A stretch of DNA of 25,256 nt from JBKHDT01 sp046541195 (GCA_046541195.1 JBKHDT010000032.1:1-25256); one strand, 5' to 3'. Counted from the first letter of the stretch, positions 17,617 through 25,256 are shown. Numbers and translations: made by a program. Notes: generated by a model from the letters alone, not told the origin.

Positions 17617-18990
17617 ATGTCTTTCGTATCCCGAAACCCGCATGACGGCGCCGAACTGGCCCGCTACCCGGCCATGAAGGCCGACCAGATCGACCAGGCC
17701 CTGCGCGAAGCGGCGGCCTGCCAGCCCGGCTGGGCGGCTCGACCACTGCATGAGCGCAGCCTGTACCTGCGTCGGCTGGCCGTGGTGTTGCGTGGCGAAC
17801 GAGAGGAACTGGCGGCCCGCGCCACGCGGGAAATGGGCAAGCGCCTGGTCGAGTCCCGTGCCGAGATCGACAAGTGTGCCCTGCTCTGCGAATACTACGC
17901 CGACGAGGCGGAACGGCTGCTGGCCGACGAGCCGATCGAAACCGACGCCCAGCGCAGCCTGGTTCGAATTCATCCGCTCGGTACCGTGCTGGCCATCATG
18001 CCCTGGAACTTCCCGTTCTGGCAGGTATTCCGCTGCGCCGTGCCAGCGCTGCTGACAGGCAATGCAGTACTGCTCAAGCACGCTTCCAGCGTTCCCCAGT
18101 GCGCCCTGGCCATCGAGCGGCTTTTCCATGCGGCCGGCTTTGACGAGCCGCTGTTTCGAACGCTGCTGATCCGGGCCGAACAGGTCGCCGGCATCGTCCG
18201 TGATCCCCGGGTTCATGCCGTTTCCCTGACCGGGTCCGAGCAGGCAGGGCGGCAGGTCGCGGCCGAGGCCGGCGCGGCGCTCAAGCCCTCGCTGCTGGAA
18301 CTGGGCGGGTCCGACGCCTTCGTGGTGCTGGAGGATGCATCGCTCGACCTGGCGGTCGAGCAGGCACTGGTGTCCCGTTTCCAGAACAACGGCCAAAGCT
18401 GCATTGCGGCCAAGCGGTTCGTGGTCGTCGATTCGATAGCCGATGAGTTTGCCAGCCGGCTGGCGGATGGCGCGGCCGGCCTGCTGCCCTCCGACCCCAT
18501 GGACGAGCAATGCCGGCTCGGTCCGATGGCGCGCGTGGACCTGCGCGACGAGCTGCATGAGCAGGTTCGCGATGCCGTCGCGCGGGGCGCCGGGCTGCTC
18601 TGCGGCGGCGTGCCGAGTGCAAACAGCCACGCAGGCTACCCGGCCACCGTGCTTGACGGGGTCGCGCCCGGCATGCGGGCCTGGGACGAGGAACTGTTCG
18701 GGCCGGCGGCCTCGATCATCCGCGTGCCTGACGAGGCGCGCGCGCTCGAGGTGGCCAACGCGACGCGCTTCGGTCTGGGCGGCAGTGTGTGGACCGCCGA
18801 TGTCGAGCGCGGTGCGCGGTTCGCCAGCCGGATGATCTGCGGCTGCGCGTTTGTCAACGGCATGGTCCGGTCGGACCCGCGGCTGCCGTTCGGGGGCGTG
18901 CGTGACTCAGGCTACGGTCGTGAACTCGGGCGCCCCGGGCTGACCGCCTTTGCGAACCTTCAGACACTCTGGATCGGACGGTCAAATTGA
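17617..18990 (+). CDS. NAD(P)-dependent aldehyde dehydrogenase, succinate-semialdehyde dehydrogenase (Sad/YneI) type
   Basis: This 457-residue aldehyde dehydrogenase is of the Sad/YneI-like branch and oxidises succinate semialdehyde or a related aldehyde to the acid. Family landmarks are the cofactor-binding PWNFPFWQVFRCAVPALLTGN, the SLTGSEQAGRQVA segment, the general-base Glu228 in LELGGSDAFVV, and the catalytic Cys262 in NNGQSCIAAKR. Near the end are ELFGPAASI and LPFGGVRDSGYGRELG. The length matches this short-form branch. The ATG at 17617 gives a standard N-terminus; the large open frame upstream translates repeat copy D and gap sequence. The ribosome site (ACAGG) is weak. The stop overlaps the next start (TTGA). 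The physiological substrate is not determinable here. Confidence 0.9.
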   Translation: MSFVSRNPHDGAELARYPAMKADQIDQALREAAACQPGWAARPLHERSLYLRRLAVVLRGEREELAARATREMGKRLVESRAEIDKCALLCEYYADEAERLLADEPIETDAQRSLVRIHPLGTVLAIMPWNFPFWQVFRCAVPALLTGNAVLLKHASSVPQCALAIERLFHAAGFDEPLFRTLLIRAEQVAGIVRDPRVHAVSLTGSEQAGRQVAAEAGAALKPSLLELGGSDAFVVLEDASLDLAVEQALVSRFQNNGQSCIAAKRFVVVDSIADEFASRLADGAAGLLPSDPMDEQCRLGPMARVDLRDELHEQVRDAVARGAGLLCGGVPSANSHAGYPATVLDGVAPGMRAWDEELFGPAASIIRVPDEARALEVANATRFGLGGSVWTADVERGARFASRMICGCAFVNGMVRSDPRLPFGGVRDSGYGRELGRPGLTAFANLQTLWIGRSN

Positions 18991-19898
18991 CGCCACCCGG
19001 GATTCGCCCGGCGCTGGCCTTCTGGCTGGTGGTGGCCGTCTGGGCCACCACGCCGCTGACGATCAGCTGGAGCGTGGAGGGCCTCAGCGCGCTCTGGGGA
19101 CTGGCGGGACGCCTTTGGCTGGGGCTGGCCGTCGCCCTGCCCCTGCTGATCCTGGTCATGCGCCGCCCGCTGCCGATGGATCGCAAGGCACTGGGCGTCT
19201 ACGCTGCCGCAGCACTCGGGATCTTCGGGACCATGATCCTGGTCTACCATGCCGCACCACACATCCCCAGCGGGGTTCTCGCGGTGGTCTTCGGCCTGGT
19301 GCCGATCATGACTTCCGTCCTGGCCACGCTGTTTCTCCGCGAGCGCGCACTCACGACACCGCGCATCGCCGGTCTGGCACTGGCATTCGGCGGTCTGCTG
19401 CTGGTGTTCCGGGACCAGCTGGACGTGGCGCCCGGCGCCTGGCTGGGCGTGCTTGCCGTGGCGGCGGCGACCGTCATCCATGCCGGCAGCACCGTGCTGG
19501 TCAAGCGCCAGGGCGATACCCTCGACGGCATGACCGTGACCACCGGCGCACTGCTGCTTGTGGCCCCGCTGCTGCTGGTACTGATCCTGACATTCGATCC
19601 GGGCGTGCCCCCGCTGCCCTCCTGGCGGACCATCGCCTCGGTGGCCTGGCTGGGCATCGTCGGATCGGTCGCCGGGTTCATGCTGTATTTTCATGCGCTG
19701 CGTCACCTGCCGGCCAGCCGAATGGGGCTGATCCCCCTGATGACGCCGGTGCTGGCACTTGCGCTGGCCATGCTGTTCAATGCGGAGCGTTTCCCGCCCA
19801 TGACCTGGGCCGGGTTCGCGGCGGTGATTGCCGGACTCGCCCTGCACGAGTCCGCCCCCCTGCGTCGCTGGTGGCCTGGCCGCCGCCTGCGCTGGTAA
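18987..19898 (+). CDS. EamA/DMT-superfamily transporter
   Basis: This 303-residue membrane protein has two repeated EamA domains and about ten transmembrane helices. Helix segments include LAFWLVVAVWATTPLTISW, LAGLALAFGGLLLVF, GALLLVAPLLLVLILTF and MTWAGFAAVIAGLAL. Typical motifs are VVFGLVPIMTSVLATLFLRE in the first repeat and GLIPLMTPVLALALAMLF in the second. Such proteins export small metabolites or amino-acid-like compounds through the inner membrane; the substrate is unknown. The start is a TTG at 18987 that overlaps the aldehyde dehydrogenase stop by four bases. No ATG occurs before the first helices, so the TTG start with translational coupling is well supported. Confidence 0.9.
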   Translation: MTPPGIRPALAFWLVVAVWATTPLTISWSVEGLSALWGLAGRLWLGLAVALPLLILVMRRPLPMDRKALGVYAAAALGIFGTMILVYHAAPHIPSGVLAVVFGLVPIMTSVLATLFLRERALTTPRIAGLALAFGGLLLVFRDQLDVAPGAWLGVLAVAAATVIHAGSTVLVKRQGDTLDGMTVTTGALLLVAPLLLVLILTFDPGVPPLPSWRTIASVAWLGIVGSVAGFMLYFHALRHLPASRMGLIPLMTPVLALALAMLFNAERFPPMTWAGFAAVIAGLALHESAPLRRWWPGRRLRW

Positions 19899-20023
19899 AG
19901 TGAGGTCAACCGCCTGTCCACACGCAGCTGCGGGCACTGGCGCTCGCCGTCGGCCGGCCTGCGTGGAACAATTCTCCGGCACCGCGATCGAAAACGCCGC
20001 GCCCGTGCCCGAAGGTGGCACCG

Positions 20024-20040
20024 TGACCGGCGACCGGTCA
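20024..20040. promoter_or_regulatory. Perfect inverted repeat upstream of hemG
   Basis: TGACCGG-CGA-CCGGTCA is a 7-3-7 perfect inverted repeat, 68 bases upstream of the hemG ATG in a 210-bp gap. It may be an operator. The rest of the gap shows nothing else I can name. Confidence 0.4.
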
Positions 20041-20108
20041 TCAAGACGCGATGACGTGGCCAGTCAAAACGACCCATTCCCGGACGATGACCGGATCGGA
20101 AAAAGCAT

Positions 20109-21521
20109 ATGAACACCCCAGCCAGCACAGACTGCGACATCCTGATTATCGGTGGCGGAATCTCCGGTCTCGTCACTGCCCATGCGCTGCGCCGCGAAGG
20201 GCTGGATGTGCAGTTGCTCGAGGCCGGGCCCGGGCCCGGGGGCAACATGCGGACGATGCGCGCGGAAGGCTGGCTGGTCGAGGCCGGTCCGAACAGCACG
20301 CTCGAGAACGATCCGGCCCTGACCGGCCTAATCGACGAGCTGGGCCTGCGCCCGCGGGTGCGCGAGGCGGACCCGGTTTCGGCCAAGCGCTTCGTGGTCA
20401 AGCGTGGCGAGGTCATCGCCCTGCCCACCTCACCCGCCGCGCTCTTGAGCAACCCGCTGTTCTCCTACAAGGATGTCATGCGACTGGCAGGCGAGCCCTT
20501 CATCGGCCGGGCCGACCGGGAGGAAACCATTGCCGAATTCGTCAGGCGCCGACTCGGGCAGGGTTTTTTGGACTGGGCGATCGATCCCTTTGTCTCGGGC
20601 GTCTACGCCGGGGACCCGGACCGGCTCTCCGTCCGGGCCGCCACCCCGAAAATCCATGCGCTGGAGGTCGAGTACGGTTCGCTGATTCACGGCGCCTTCA
20701 AGCGAATGCGGCAAAAGCGCAAGGCCGGCCAGCAGGCCCCCGAGGGCCTGCAGGCCATGCCTTCGGGCCGGATGATCAGCTTTGACGACGGCATGGGTGT
20801 CCTGCCCGAGACCCTGGCCGAAAGCCTGGGGGAAGCCTTTTTGCCCAACCGGACGGTGCAGGCGCTGCATCACGACTCGACGACCGGCCAGTGGCGGGTC
20901 ACGACCGGGACCGGCGAGACATTCACTGCAGGACAGGTGGTCCTGTCCACGCCAGCCGACGTGACGGCTCGGCTGCTTGAACCACTGGACCCCGAACTGG
21001 CCCGGCTGCTCCGGGAAATCGTCTACCCACCCGTGGCCTCAGTCGCGCTCGGCTTTCGCGAAGCCCAGGTGGAACACCCGCTGGACGGCTTCGGGATGCT
21101 GATCCCCTCCCGCGAGGGGCGCCGTACGCTCGGCGCGCTGTTCAGCTCGAGCCTGTTCGACGGGCGCGCGCCCGACGGGCATGTGCTGCTGACCGCATTC
21201 ATCGGCGGCCGCCGACAGCCCGACACGGTCGAAGGCGACGATGGCGTGGTCGTGGAACGGGTGATGAAGGACCTCTCGGCCCTGCTGGGCATCCTTGGCG
21301 ACCCGGTTCGGACCCGGGTCACGCGCTGGCCGCGGGCGATCCCGCAGTACGAGCTGGGCCATCTGGAAAGACTGGAACAGATTGATCGCCACCTGGCCGA
21401 CCTGCCGGGCCTGAGCTGCCGGGCCAACTGGCGCGATGGGATCTCGGTGGCGGACTGCGTCCGGAATGCGCGCGCCCACGCCGGCAAACTGGCCGGGCAG
21501 GCAGCAAGAGACAAGGGCTGA
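20109..21521 (+). CDS. hemG: Protoporphyrinogen oxidase, oxygen-dependent HemY type
   Basis: This 470-residue FAD enzyme oxidises protoporphyrinogen IX to protoporphyrin IX, the penultimate step of heme synthesis. The FAD-binding dinucleotide motif ILIIGGGISGLVTAHAL lies near residues 12-28, followed by EAGPGPGGNMRT. Further family segments are FVSGVYAGDPDRLSVRAATPKIH and the C-terminal FAD-binding region WRDGISVADCVRNA. This is the HemY/PPOX (monoamine-oxidase-like) type, unrelated to the flavodoxin-like HemG of E. coli or to HemJ. The ATG is preceded by a purine-rich GGAAAAAG. It is convergent with moaA, only 37 bases apart, with no clear terminator between. Confidence 0.93.
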   Translation: MNTPASTDCDILIIGGGISGLVTAHALRREGLDVQLLEAGPGPGGNMRTMRAEGWLVEAGPNSTLENDPALTGLIDELGLRPRVREADPVSAKRFVVKRGEVIALPTSPAALLSNPLFSYKDVMRLAGEPFIGRADREETIAEFVRRRLGQGFLDWAIDPFVSGVYAGDPDRLSVRAATPKIHALEVEYGSLIHGAFKRMRQKRKAGQQAPEGLQAMPSGRMISFDDGMGVLPETLAESLGEAFLPNRTVQALHHDSTTGQWRVTTGTGETFTAGQVVLSTPADVTARLLEPLDPELARLLREIVYPPVASVALGFREAQVEHPLDGFGMLIPSREGRRTLGALFSSSLFDGRAPDGHVLLTAFIGGRRQPDTVEGDDGVVVERVMKDLSALLGILGDPVRTRVTRWPRAIPQYELGHLERLEQIDRHLADLPGLSCRANWRDGISVADCVRNARAHAGKLAGQAARDKG

Positions 21522-21558
21522 CCGGGCCCGGCCGGCGTCAGCCAGGGCCCCTCAAGAC

Positions 21559-22542
21559 TCAGCCGCCGGTCATCGACATGAAGCGGATCACCTTTTCCGG
21601 GCGTTCATTGAACTCGTGACGCTCGGGCTTCAGGGCAATGGCCGCCAGCAGGGCCTCACGCAGCTCGTCATCCGGTATGCCCCGGCGCAGCAGGCTGCGA
21701 AACGAGAAGTGGTGTTCCTGGCCCAGACACATGTACATGGTGCCATCCACCGCCAGGCGGACCCGGTTGCAGGTCGCGCAAAAATGCTCCGACATCGGCG
21801 TGATGAAACCGACATGGGTGCCGGTCCCGGCCACCTGCATGTAGCGCGCGGGTCCGCCACCGGGCATGACGCTCGGAATCAGATCATATTTTTCGGCCAG
21901 CCGCCGCTTGACGGTCTGCAGGTCCACGTAGTGGTCGATGGCGTCCCGGCCGGTGTCCCCCATCGGCATGGTCTCGATCATGCGGAGGGTGAACCCCTTT
22001 TCCATGCAGAACTCGAGCATGGGCTCGATGTCGTCTTCATTGACCTCCTTCATCACGACCATGTTGATCTTGATCGGCGCGAAACCGGCCTCGCGGGCCG
22101 CCTCGAGCCCGTCGAGCACCTTGTCCAGCCGGCCCTTGGTGATTGACTTGAAGCGGGCAGCATCCAGCGTGTCGAGGCTCACGTTGATCCGGTCCACGCC
22201 CGCAGTCCGCAGATCGGTCGCCATTTTTCGCATCCGGGTCGCGTTGGTGGACAGCGACAGATCCTGGATGCCAGGCAGCGACCTGATTCGGGCGCAGATG
22301 TCGGCGACCCCGTGACGGACCAGTGGCTCCCCTCCGGTCACCCGCACACGCCTGAGCCCCATCTCGCCCATCACGCCCAGCAGGCGCTCGATTTCCTCGG
22401 GCTTCAGCCAGTGTTCCGGGACCTCGAAGTCCCGAAATCCCTCGGGCATGCAGTAAAAGCAGCGCAGGTCGCAACGATCGGTGACCGAGAGCCGCAGGTA
22501 CTCGATGCGTCGGCCGTGGGGATCCGTCAGTGTCTGGGTCAT
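21559..22542 (-). CDS. moaA: GTP 3',8-cyclase MoaA
   Basis: This 327-residue radical SAM enzyme converts GTP to 3',8-cyclo-7,8-dihydro-GTP, the first step of molybdenum cofactor synthesis. The N-terminal cluster motif is Cys24, Cys28 and Cys31 (CDLRCFYC). The second iron-sulfur cluster uses Cys255, Cys258 and Cys272 (CATCNRVRL, then MCLGQ). The protein ends in MSMTGG, the double glycine needed for activity. The ATG at 22542 fits the family N-terminus; the upstream open frame is leader. A 294-bp gap with three stem-loops separates it from moaC, so it may have its own promoter or a structured leader. Confidence 0.97.
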   Translation of the reverse strand: MTQTLTDPHGRRIEYLRLSVTDRCDLRCFYCMPEGFRDFEVPEHWLKPEEIERLLGVMGEMGLRRVRVTGGEPLVRHGVADICARIRSLPGIQDLSLSTNATRMRKMATDLRTAGVDRINVSLDTLDAARFKSITKGRLDKVLDGLEAAREAGFAPIKINMVVMKEVNEDDIEPMLEFCMEKGFTLRMIETMPMGDTGRDAIDHYVDLQTVKRRLAEKYDLIPSVMPGGGPARYMQVAGTGTHVGFITPMSEHFCATCNRVRLAVDGTMYMCLGQEHHFSFRSLLRRGIPDDELREALLAAIALKPERHEFNERPEKVIRFMSMTGG

Positions 22543-22644
22543 CGATTCAGTCTCGTCTACCCTTCGGGACCCGGTCAGGCCAGACCACCCACCATGCGGG
22601 ACACTGAGCCGCCGATTTCCCGACTGGATTGCTGTGTTTTTCCG

Positions 22645-22663
22645 TTGCACCGCTCTGGTGCAA
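22645..22663. promoter_or_regulatory. NtrC-like inverted repeat in the moaA leader
   Basis: TTGCACC-GCTCT-GGTGCAA is a perfect 7-5-7 inverted repeat 102 bases upstream of the moaA ATG. It matches the TGCACC-N5-GGTGCA form of sites bound by the nitrogen regulator NtrC, as I remember that consensus. I do not see a convincing sigma-54 promoter near it, so a plain RNA hairpin is the alternative. Confidence 0.45.
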
Positions 22664-22678
22664 AACGAACCTTGAAAC

Positions 22679-22709
22679 GCCGCGCGCCATGTCCGAAGCG
22701 ACGCGCGGC
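22679..22709 (-). other. Stem-loop in the moaC-moaA gap
   Basis: GCCGCGCG and CGCGCGGC form a perfect eight-base stem with a 15-base loop. A second stem-loop lies at 22731-22750 (GCTG, four-base loop, CAGC, extended by A/T and G.U pairs on the minus-strand RNA). No T run follows, so neither is a standard terminator. Confidence 0.5.
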
Positions 22710-22836
22710 TTATGCAGGAGTCCGATCGCCTTTCGCTGTTTTCAGCAAAACATAACGGTACCCAAGCAACGCGCGCGGGTCAAGCGTCATGTTCTGAAAA
22801 ACCGATCGAATCGCGGGGTCACCGGAAGCCAGGCGC

Positions 22837-23322
22837 TCAGGCCGGCCGGTCGGCGACCCAGTGCCCGGACTTGCCACCCCGCTTTTCCAGCAGCCGAACC
22901 TGCTCGATCACCATGCCGCGATCGACCGCCTTGCACATGTCGTAGAGCGTCAGCGCCGCGACGCTGGCCGCGGTCATCGCCTCGATCTCCACGCCGGTCT
23001 GGCCCACGAGCCCGCAGGTGGCCAGCACATGCACACCACTGCGGACGGTATCCGGGGTGAGGTCCACCTTGACGCGCGTCAGCAGCAACGGATGGCACAT
23101 CGGAATCAGCTCCGGGGTGCGCTTGGCCGCCATGATCCCCGCGACACGCGCCACGGCCAGCACGTCGCCTTTCCTGTGCCGCCCTTCGGTGATCATCTGC
23201 AGCGTCTCGGGCTGCATGCGGATAAAGCCTTCCGCCACCGCCTCGCGGGCCGTCGCCTGCTTGCCGGATACATCGACCATGCGCGCGGCGCCGGTCTCGT
23301 CGAGATGGGTCAGTTCACTCAT
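22837..23322 (-). CDS. moaC: Cyclic pyranopterin monophosphate synthase MoaC
   Basis: This 161-residue enzyme turns the MoaA product into cyclic pyranopterin monophosphate. Family signatures are MVDVSGKQATAREAVAEG at the N-terminus, KGDVLAVARVAGIMAAKRT in the middle (the Lys-rich active site), LIPMCHPLLLTRV and VEIEAMTAASVAALTLYDMCKA. The ATG at 23322 overlaps the moeA stop by four bases (ATGA) and GGAG lies eight bases upstream, giving coupled translation with moeA. Confidence 0.97.
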   Translation of the reverse strand: MSELTHLDETGAARMVDVSGKQATAREAVAEGFIRMQPETLQMITEGRHRKGDVLAVARVAGIMAAKRTPELIPMCHPLLLTRVKVDLTPDTVRSGVHVLATCGLVGQTGVEIEAMTAASVAALTLYDMCKAVDRGMVIEQVRLLEKRGGKSGHWVADRPA

Positions 23323-24554
23323 GAAAAAAGCTCCGCAAAGGTCAGGCACTCAAGCAGGTCCCCCGGTTGCACCGTCGCGCCGGCCGGAACACAAGCCAGC
23401 GCGTCGGCCCAGGACAGCGAGCTGATGATGCCCGAATTCTGGTCACCGAACCGCTCCAGGACCACCTGCCCGCCGGGCCGGGCCACTCGCCGCACCCGCA
23501 TAAACTCCGGCCGGTCACCGGGCTCGTCGATTGCGAAATCCGCGGGCAGCCAGGTCACGACCGGAAGGCAATCGGTCGCCCCGCCCAGCCGACGCAGCGC
23601 CGGCACGACAAACAGGTAGAAGGTGACAAACGTCGAAACGGGATTGCCCGGCAGACCAATGAATGGTGTCTGGCCCACCGCCCCGAAGGCCAGCGGCTTG
23701 CCGGGCTTGAGAAAGACACGCCAGCTGTCGATGTGGCCAAGCCGCGACACCACCGACCGAAGGTGATCCGCATCGCCGACCGAAACCCCGCCCGAGGTCA
23801 GCACCAGGTCGGCCTCCCCGCTCGCCTCCTGCAGACGGTGCGCGAGCTGATCCGGGTCGTCGGGTACCTGTCCCAGGTCGATGACCGACGCCGAGGCCCC
23901 ACGCAGGGCGGCCACCAGGAAGGCATGGTTGGCATTGAATATCTGCCCCGGCGCCAGTGTCCCGCCCGGCGGCACCAGCTCGTCCCCGGTGGTAAAGACC
24001 GCCACCCGCGGTCGCGGCGTCACTTCCACCGAAGACCGGCCCAGCGACGCCAGTTGCGCCACATGCCCCGGATGCAGGCGCGTCCCGGCCGGCAGGACCG
24101 CCTGACCCCGGCGCACATCGGCTGCCTGAGCCCGCACGGAGGCGCCGGAAACCAGCGGTTTCCGGATGATCACCGCACCGTCTTCGGTCACGTCGACCAT
24201 TTCCTGGGCGATCACGGCGTCGGCCCCTTCCGGCAGCGGGGCGCCCGTGAAGATCCGGGCCGCCTCGCCGGTCGCGAGTGCCCGCCCCACCTGCCCGGCA
24301 AAAATGGTTTGCCGCACCGGCAGCCGCGCCGCGCCGGAACTTGGAAGATCAGCCGCCCGCAGCGCGTAACCATCCAGCAGACTCACCGCCGCGGGCGGCA
24401 CGTCACAGGGCGCCACGACCGGGGCGGCCAGCACCCGACCGACGGACTCGGCAACCGGAACGGCCTCGGCGCCGCACCGCGGCGACAACAAGCCCAGCAA
24501 GCGTTCGCGGGCCTCGGTCCAGGTCGACATCCCGGCCGGTACACTGTCGGTCAT
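23319..24554 (-). CDS. moeA: Molybdopterin molybdenumtransferase MoeA
   Basis: This 411-residue enzyme inserts molybdate into adenylylated molybdopterin. Visible family motifs are LLDGYALRAADL near residues 58-69 (Asp of the DGYA motif kept), IFTGAPLPEGADAVI, AVFTTGDELVPPG, TSGGVSVGDADHL, FLKPGKPLAFG and GLPGNPVSTFVTF. The C-terminal domain IV follows (GDRPEFMRVRRV). The ATG at 24554 has GGGAGG seven bases upstream. It lies 13 bases downstream of moaE and overlaps moaC by four bases, so these genes form one operon. Confidence 0.97.
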   Translation of the reverse strand: MTDSVPAGMSTWTEARERLLGLLSPRCGAEAVPVAESVGRVLAAPVVAPCDVPPAAVSLLDGYALRAADLPSSGAARLPVRQTIFAGQVGRALATGEAARIFTGAPLPEGADAVIAQEMVDVTEDGAVIIRKPLVSGASVRAQAADVRRGQAVLPAGTRLHPGHVAQLASLGRSSVEVTPRPRVAVFTTGDELVPPGGTLAPGQIFNANHAFLVAALRGASASVIDLGQVPDDPDQLAHRLQEASGEADLVLTSGGVSVGDADHLRSVVSRLGHIDSWRVFLKPGKPLAFGAVGQTPFIGLPGNPVSTFVTFYLFVVPALRRLGGATDCLPVVTWLPADFAIDEPGDRPEFMRVRRVARPGGQVVLERFGDQNSGIISSLSWADALACVPAGATVQPGDLLECLTFAELFS

Positions 24555-24567
24555 CAGCCGGCCTCCC

Positions 24568-25041
24568 TCATGATCCCGGCGGAACCGGGCCGTGGGCCAG
24601 CCAGCGTTGACGCGCCTCGTCGTCGCTGCTTCGCGCATCCACCCAGCGCTCGCCTCCCGGGGTCTGCTCCTTTTTCCAGAATGGCGCCTCGGTCTTCAGA
24701 AAGTCCATGATGAATGCGCAGGCTTGAAGCGATTCCTCCCGGTGGCGACTGGCCACGGCGACCAGCACGATCTGGTCACAGGGATGCAGCAGGCCGATCC
24801 GGTGAATGATCAGCACGTTCTCCAGCGACCAGCGTGCCCGGGCCCGTTCCTCGATATCCCGCAGCGCCTTTTCCGTCATGACCGGATAGTGCTCCAGCTC
24901 GAGGGTTCTGACCTCATCCCCCTCGTTGATGTCGCGGACCGTGCCCACGAAGCAGGAAACCGCGCCAATATGCGGGTTGCCGGCCCGCAGTTGCGCAAGC
25001 GCCTGCGAAACGTCGAAATCCTGAGTCTGAATCTGGATCAT
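24568..25041 (-). CDS. moaE: Molybdopterin synthase large subunit MoaE
   Basis: This 157-residue catalytic subunit of molybdopterin synthase takes sulfur from MoaD thiocarboxylate to build the dithiolene. Conserved parts are GAVSCFVGTVRD near residues 26-37, HRIGLLHPCDQIVLVAVASRHREESLQAC, and the catalytic lysine region LKTEAPFWKKE with Lys116 and Lys123. The ATG at 25041 gives the standard N-terminus. moaD, which usually lies directly upstream, is not seen in the 215 bases between this start and the window edge. This is the first gene of the visible leftward cofactor operon. Confidence 0.96.
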   Translation of the reverse strand: MIQIQTQDFDVSQALAQLRAGNPHIGAVSCFVGTVRDINEGDEVRTLELEHYPVMTEKALRDIEERARARWSLENVLIIHRIGLLHPCDQIVLVAVASRHREESLQACAFIMDFLKTEAPFWKKEQTPGGERWVDARSSDDEARQRWLAHGPVPPGS

Positions 25042-25256
25042 CGCCTGTCCTTGAGTATTCCGTGGCACGCCGATGCCGTGCCGTCGTCAACCGACCCGTG
25101 ATCATCGCACGAGTTGCGCCCCGCGTGTGCCTGGCGTCGCTCGCCGCCGCACCCTGAGTAAAATTCGTGTGGCACATCCATCCGCGAACGCATCAAGACG
25201 CCCGATTCGGGCCCGGGCGCCCTGAATGAAACCCCAGGCCCACGCCCGGCAGGGCC

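Noticed and set aside
18960..20021. 353-codon open frame on the minus strand opposite the EamA transporter
   Set aside because: It is low-complexity, rich in Gln, His and Gly, and lies over a clear ten-helix transporter; a shadow frame.
22660..22830. Molybdenum cofactor riboswitch before moaA
   Set aside because: The stretch contains GAAAGG and stem-loops, but not the conserved GCCTCCCGT-type segment or paired layout I recall from the E. coli motif.
22801..22830. Terminator after moaC
   Set aside because: The short CGAT/ATCG repeat before a T run on the minus strand has only four base pairs, too weak to call.
24914..25177. Possible moaD upstream of moaE, an 87-codon frame ending in GG
   Set aside because: It overlaps moaE out of frame, has no ubiquitin-like pattern, and the terminal GG is by chance.

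Overview
This is a GC-rich stretch of a bacterial chromosome, dominated by core metabolism and information-processing genes. Several features point to a gammaproteobacterium: the order dnaX-ybaB-recR with the SRP RNA gene upstream of dnaX, the run aroQ-accB-accC-prmA, and a Gram-negative porin, DsbD, CutA and FxsA. A halophilic or sulfur-oxidising relative of the Chromatiales would fit the style and base composition, but I cannot fix the genus. No prophage, CRISPR array, tRNA, rRNA or intact transposase gene is visible.

Layout. A porin 3' end (+) and its symmetric terminator face a long-chain acyl-CoA synthetase (-). A 456-bp divergent gap then leads to prfC (+), which converges on fxsA (-). 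Next comes a rightward block: cutA-dsbD, a terminator, then aroQ-accB-accC-prmA. From 11.4 to 17.2 kb everything reads leftward: an SDR-type NAD(P)-binding protein, a YqhA/UPF0114 membrane protein, the SRP RNA, dnaX, ybaB, recR and a periplasmic thioredoxin-fold protein. From 17.6 to 21.5 kb the reading is rightward: an aldehyde dehydrogenase coupled to an EamA exporter, then a HemY-type protoporphyrinogen oxidase. The right end is a leftward molybdenum cofactor cluster, moaE-moeA-moaC-moaA.

Functional links. aroQ (shikimate pathway), accB/accC (malonyl-CoA supply) and prmA (ribosomal protein L11 methylation) form one probable transcription unit. dnaX, ybaB and recR tie replication to recombinational repair. 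The moa/moe genes cover the first step of molybdopterin synthesis, the large subunit of molybdopterin synthase and molybdate insertion, but moaD is not here. cutA and dsbD overlap by four bases.

The most interesting non-gene signal is a dispersed family of about 160-bp imperfectly palindromic elements, found in four intergenic gaps (2607-2766, 12098-12257, 15489-15647, 17265-17440). The best-preserved copy is flanked by TTAA, has GGAA...TTCC terminal inverted repeats and folds into five consecutive stem-loops. It looks like a non-autonomous IS5-type MITE. The other notable point is a DsbD with two complete N-terminal periplasmic domains. I did not find an obviously new multi-gene system.
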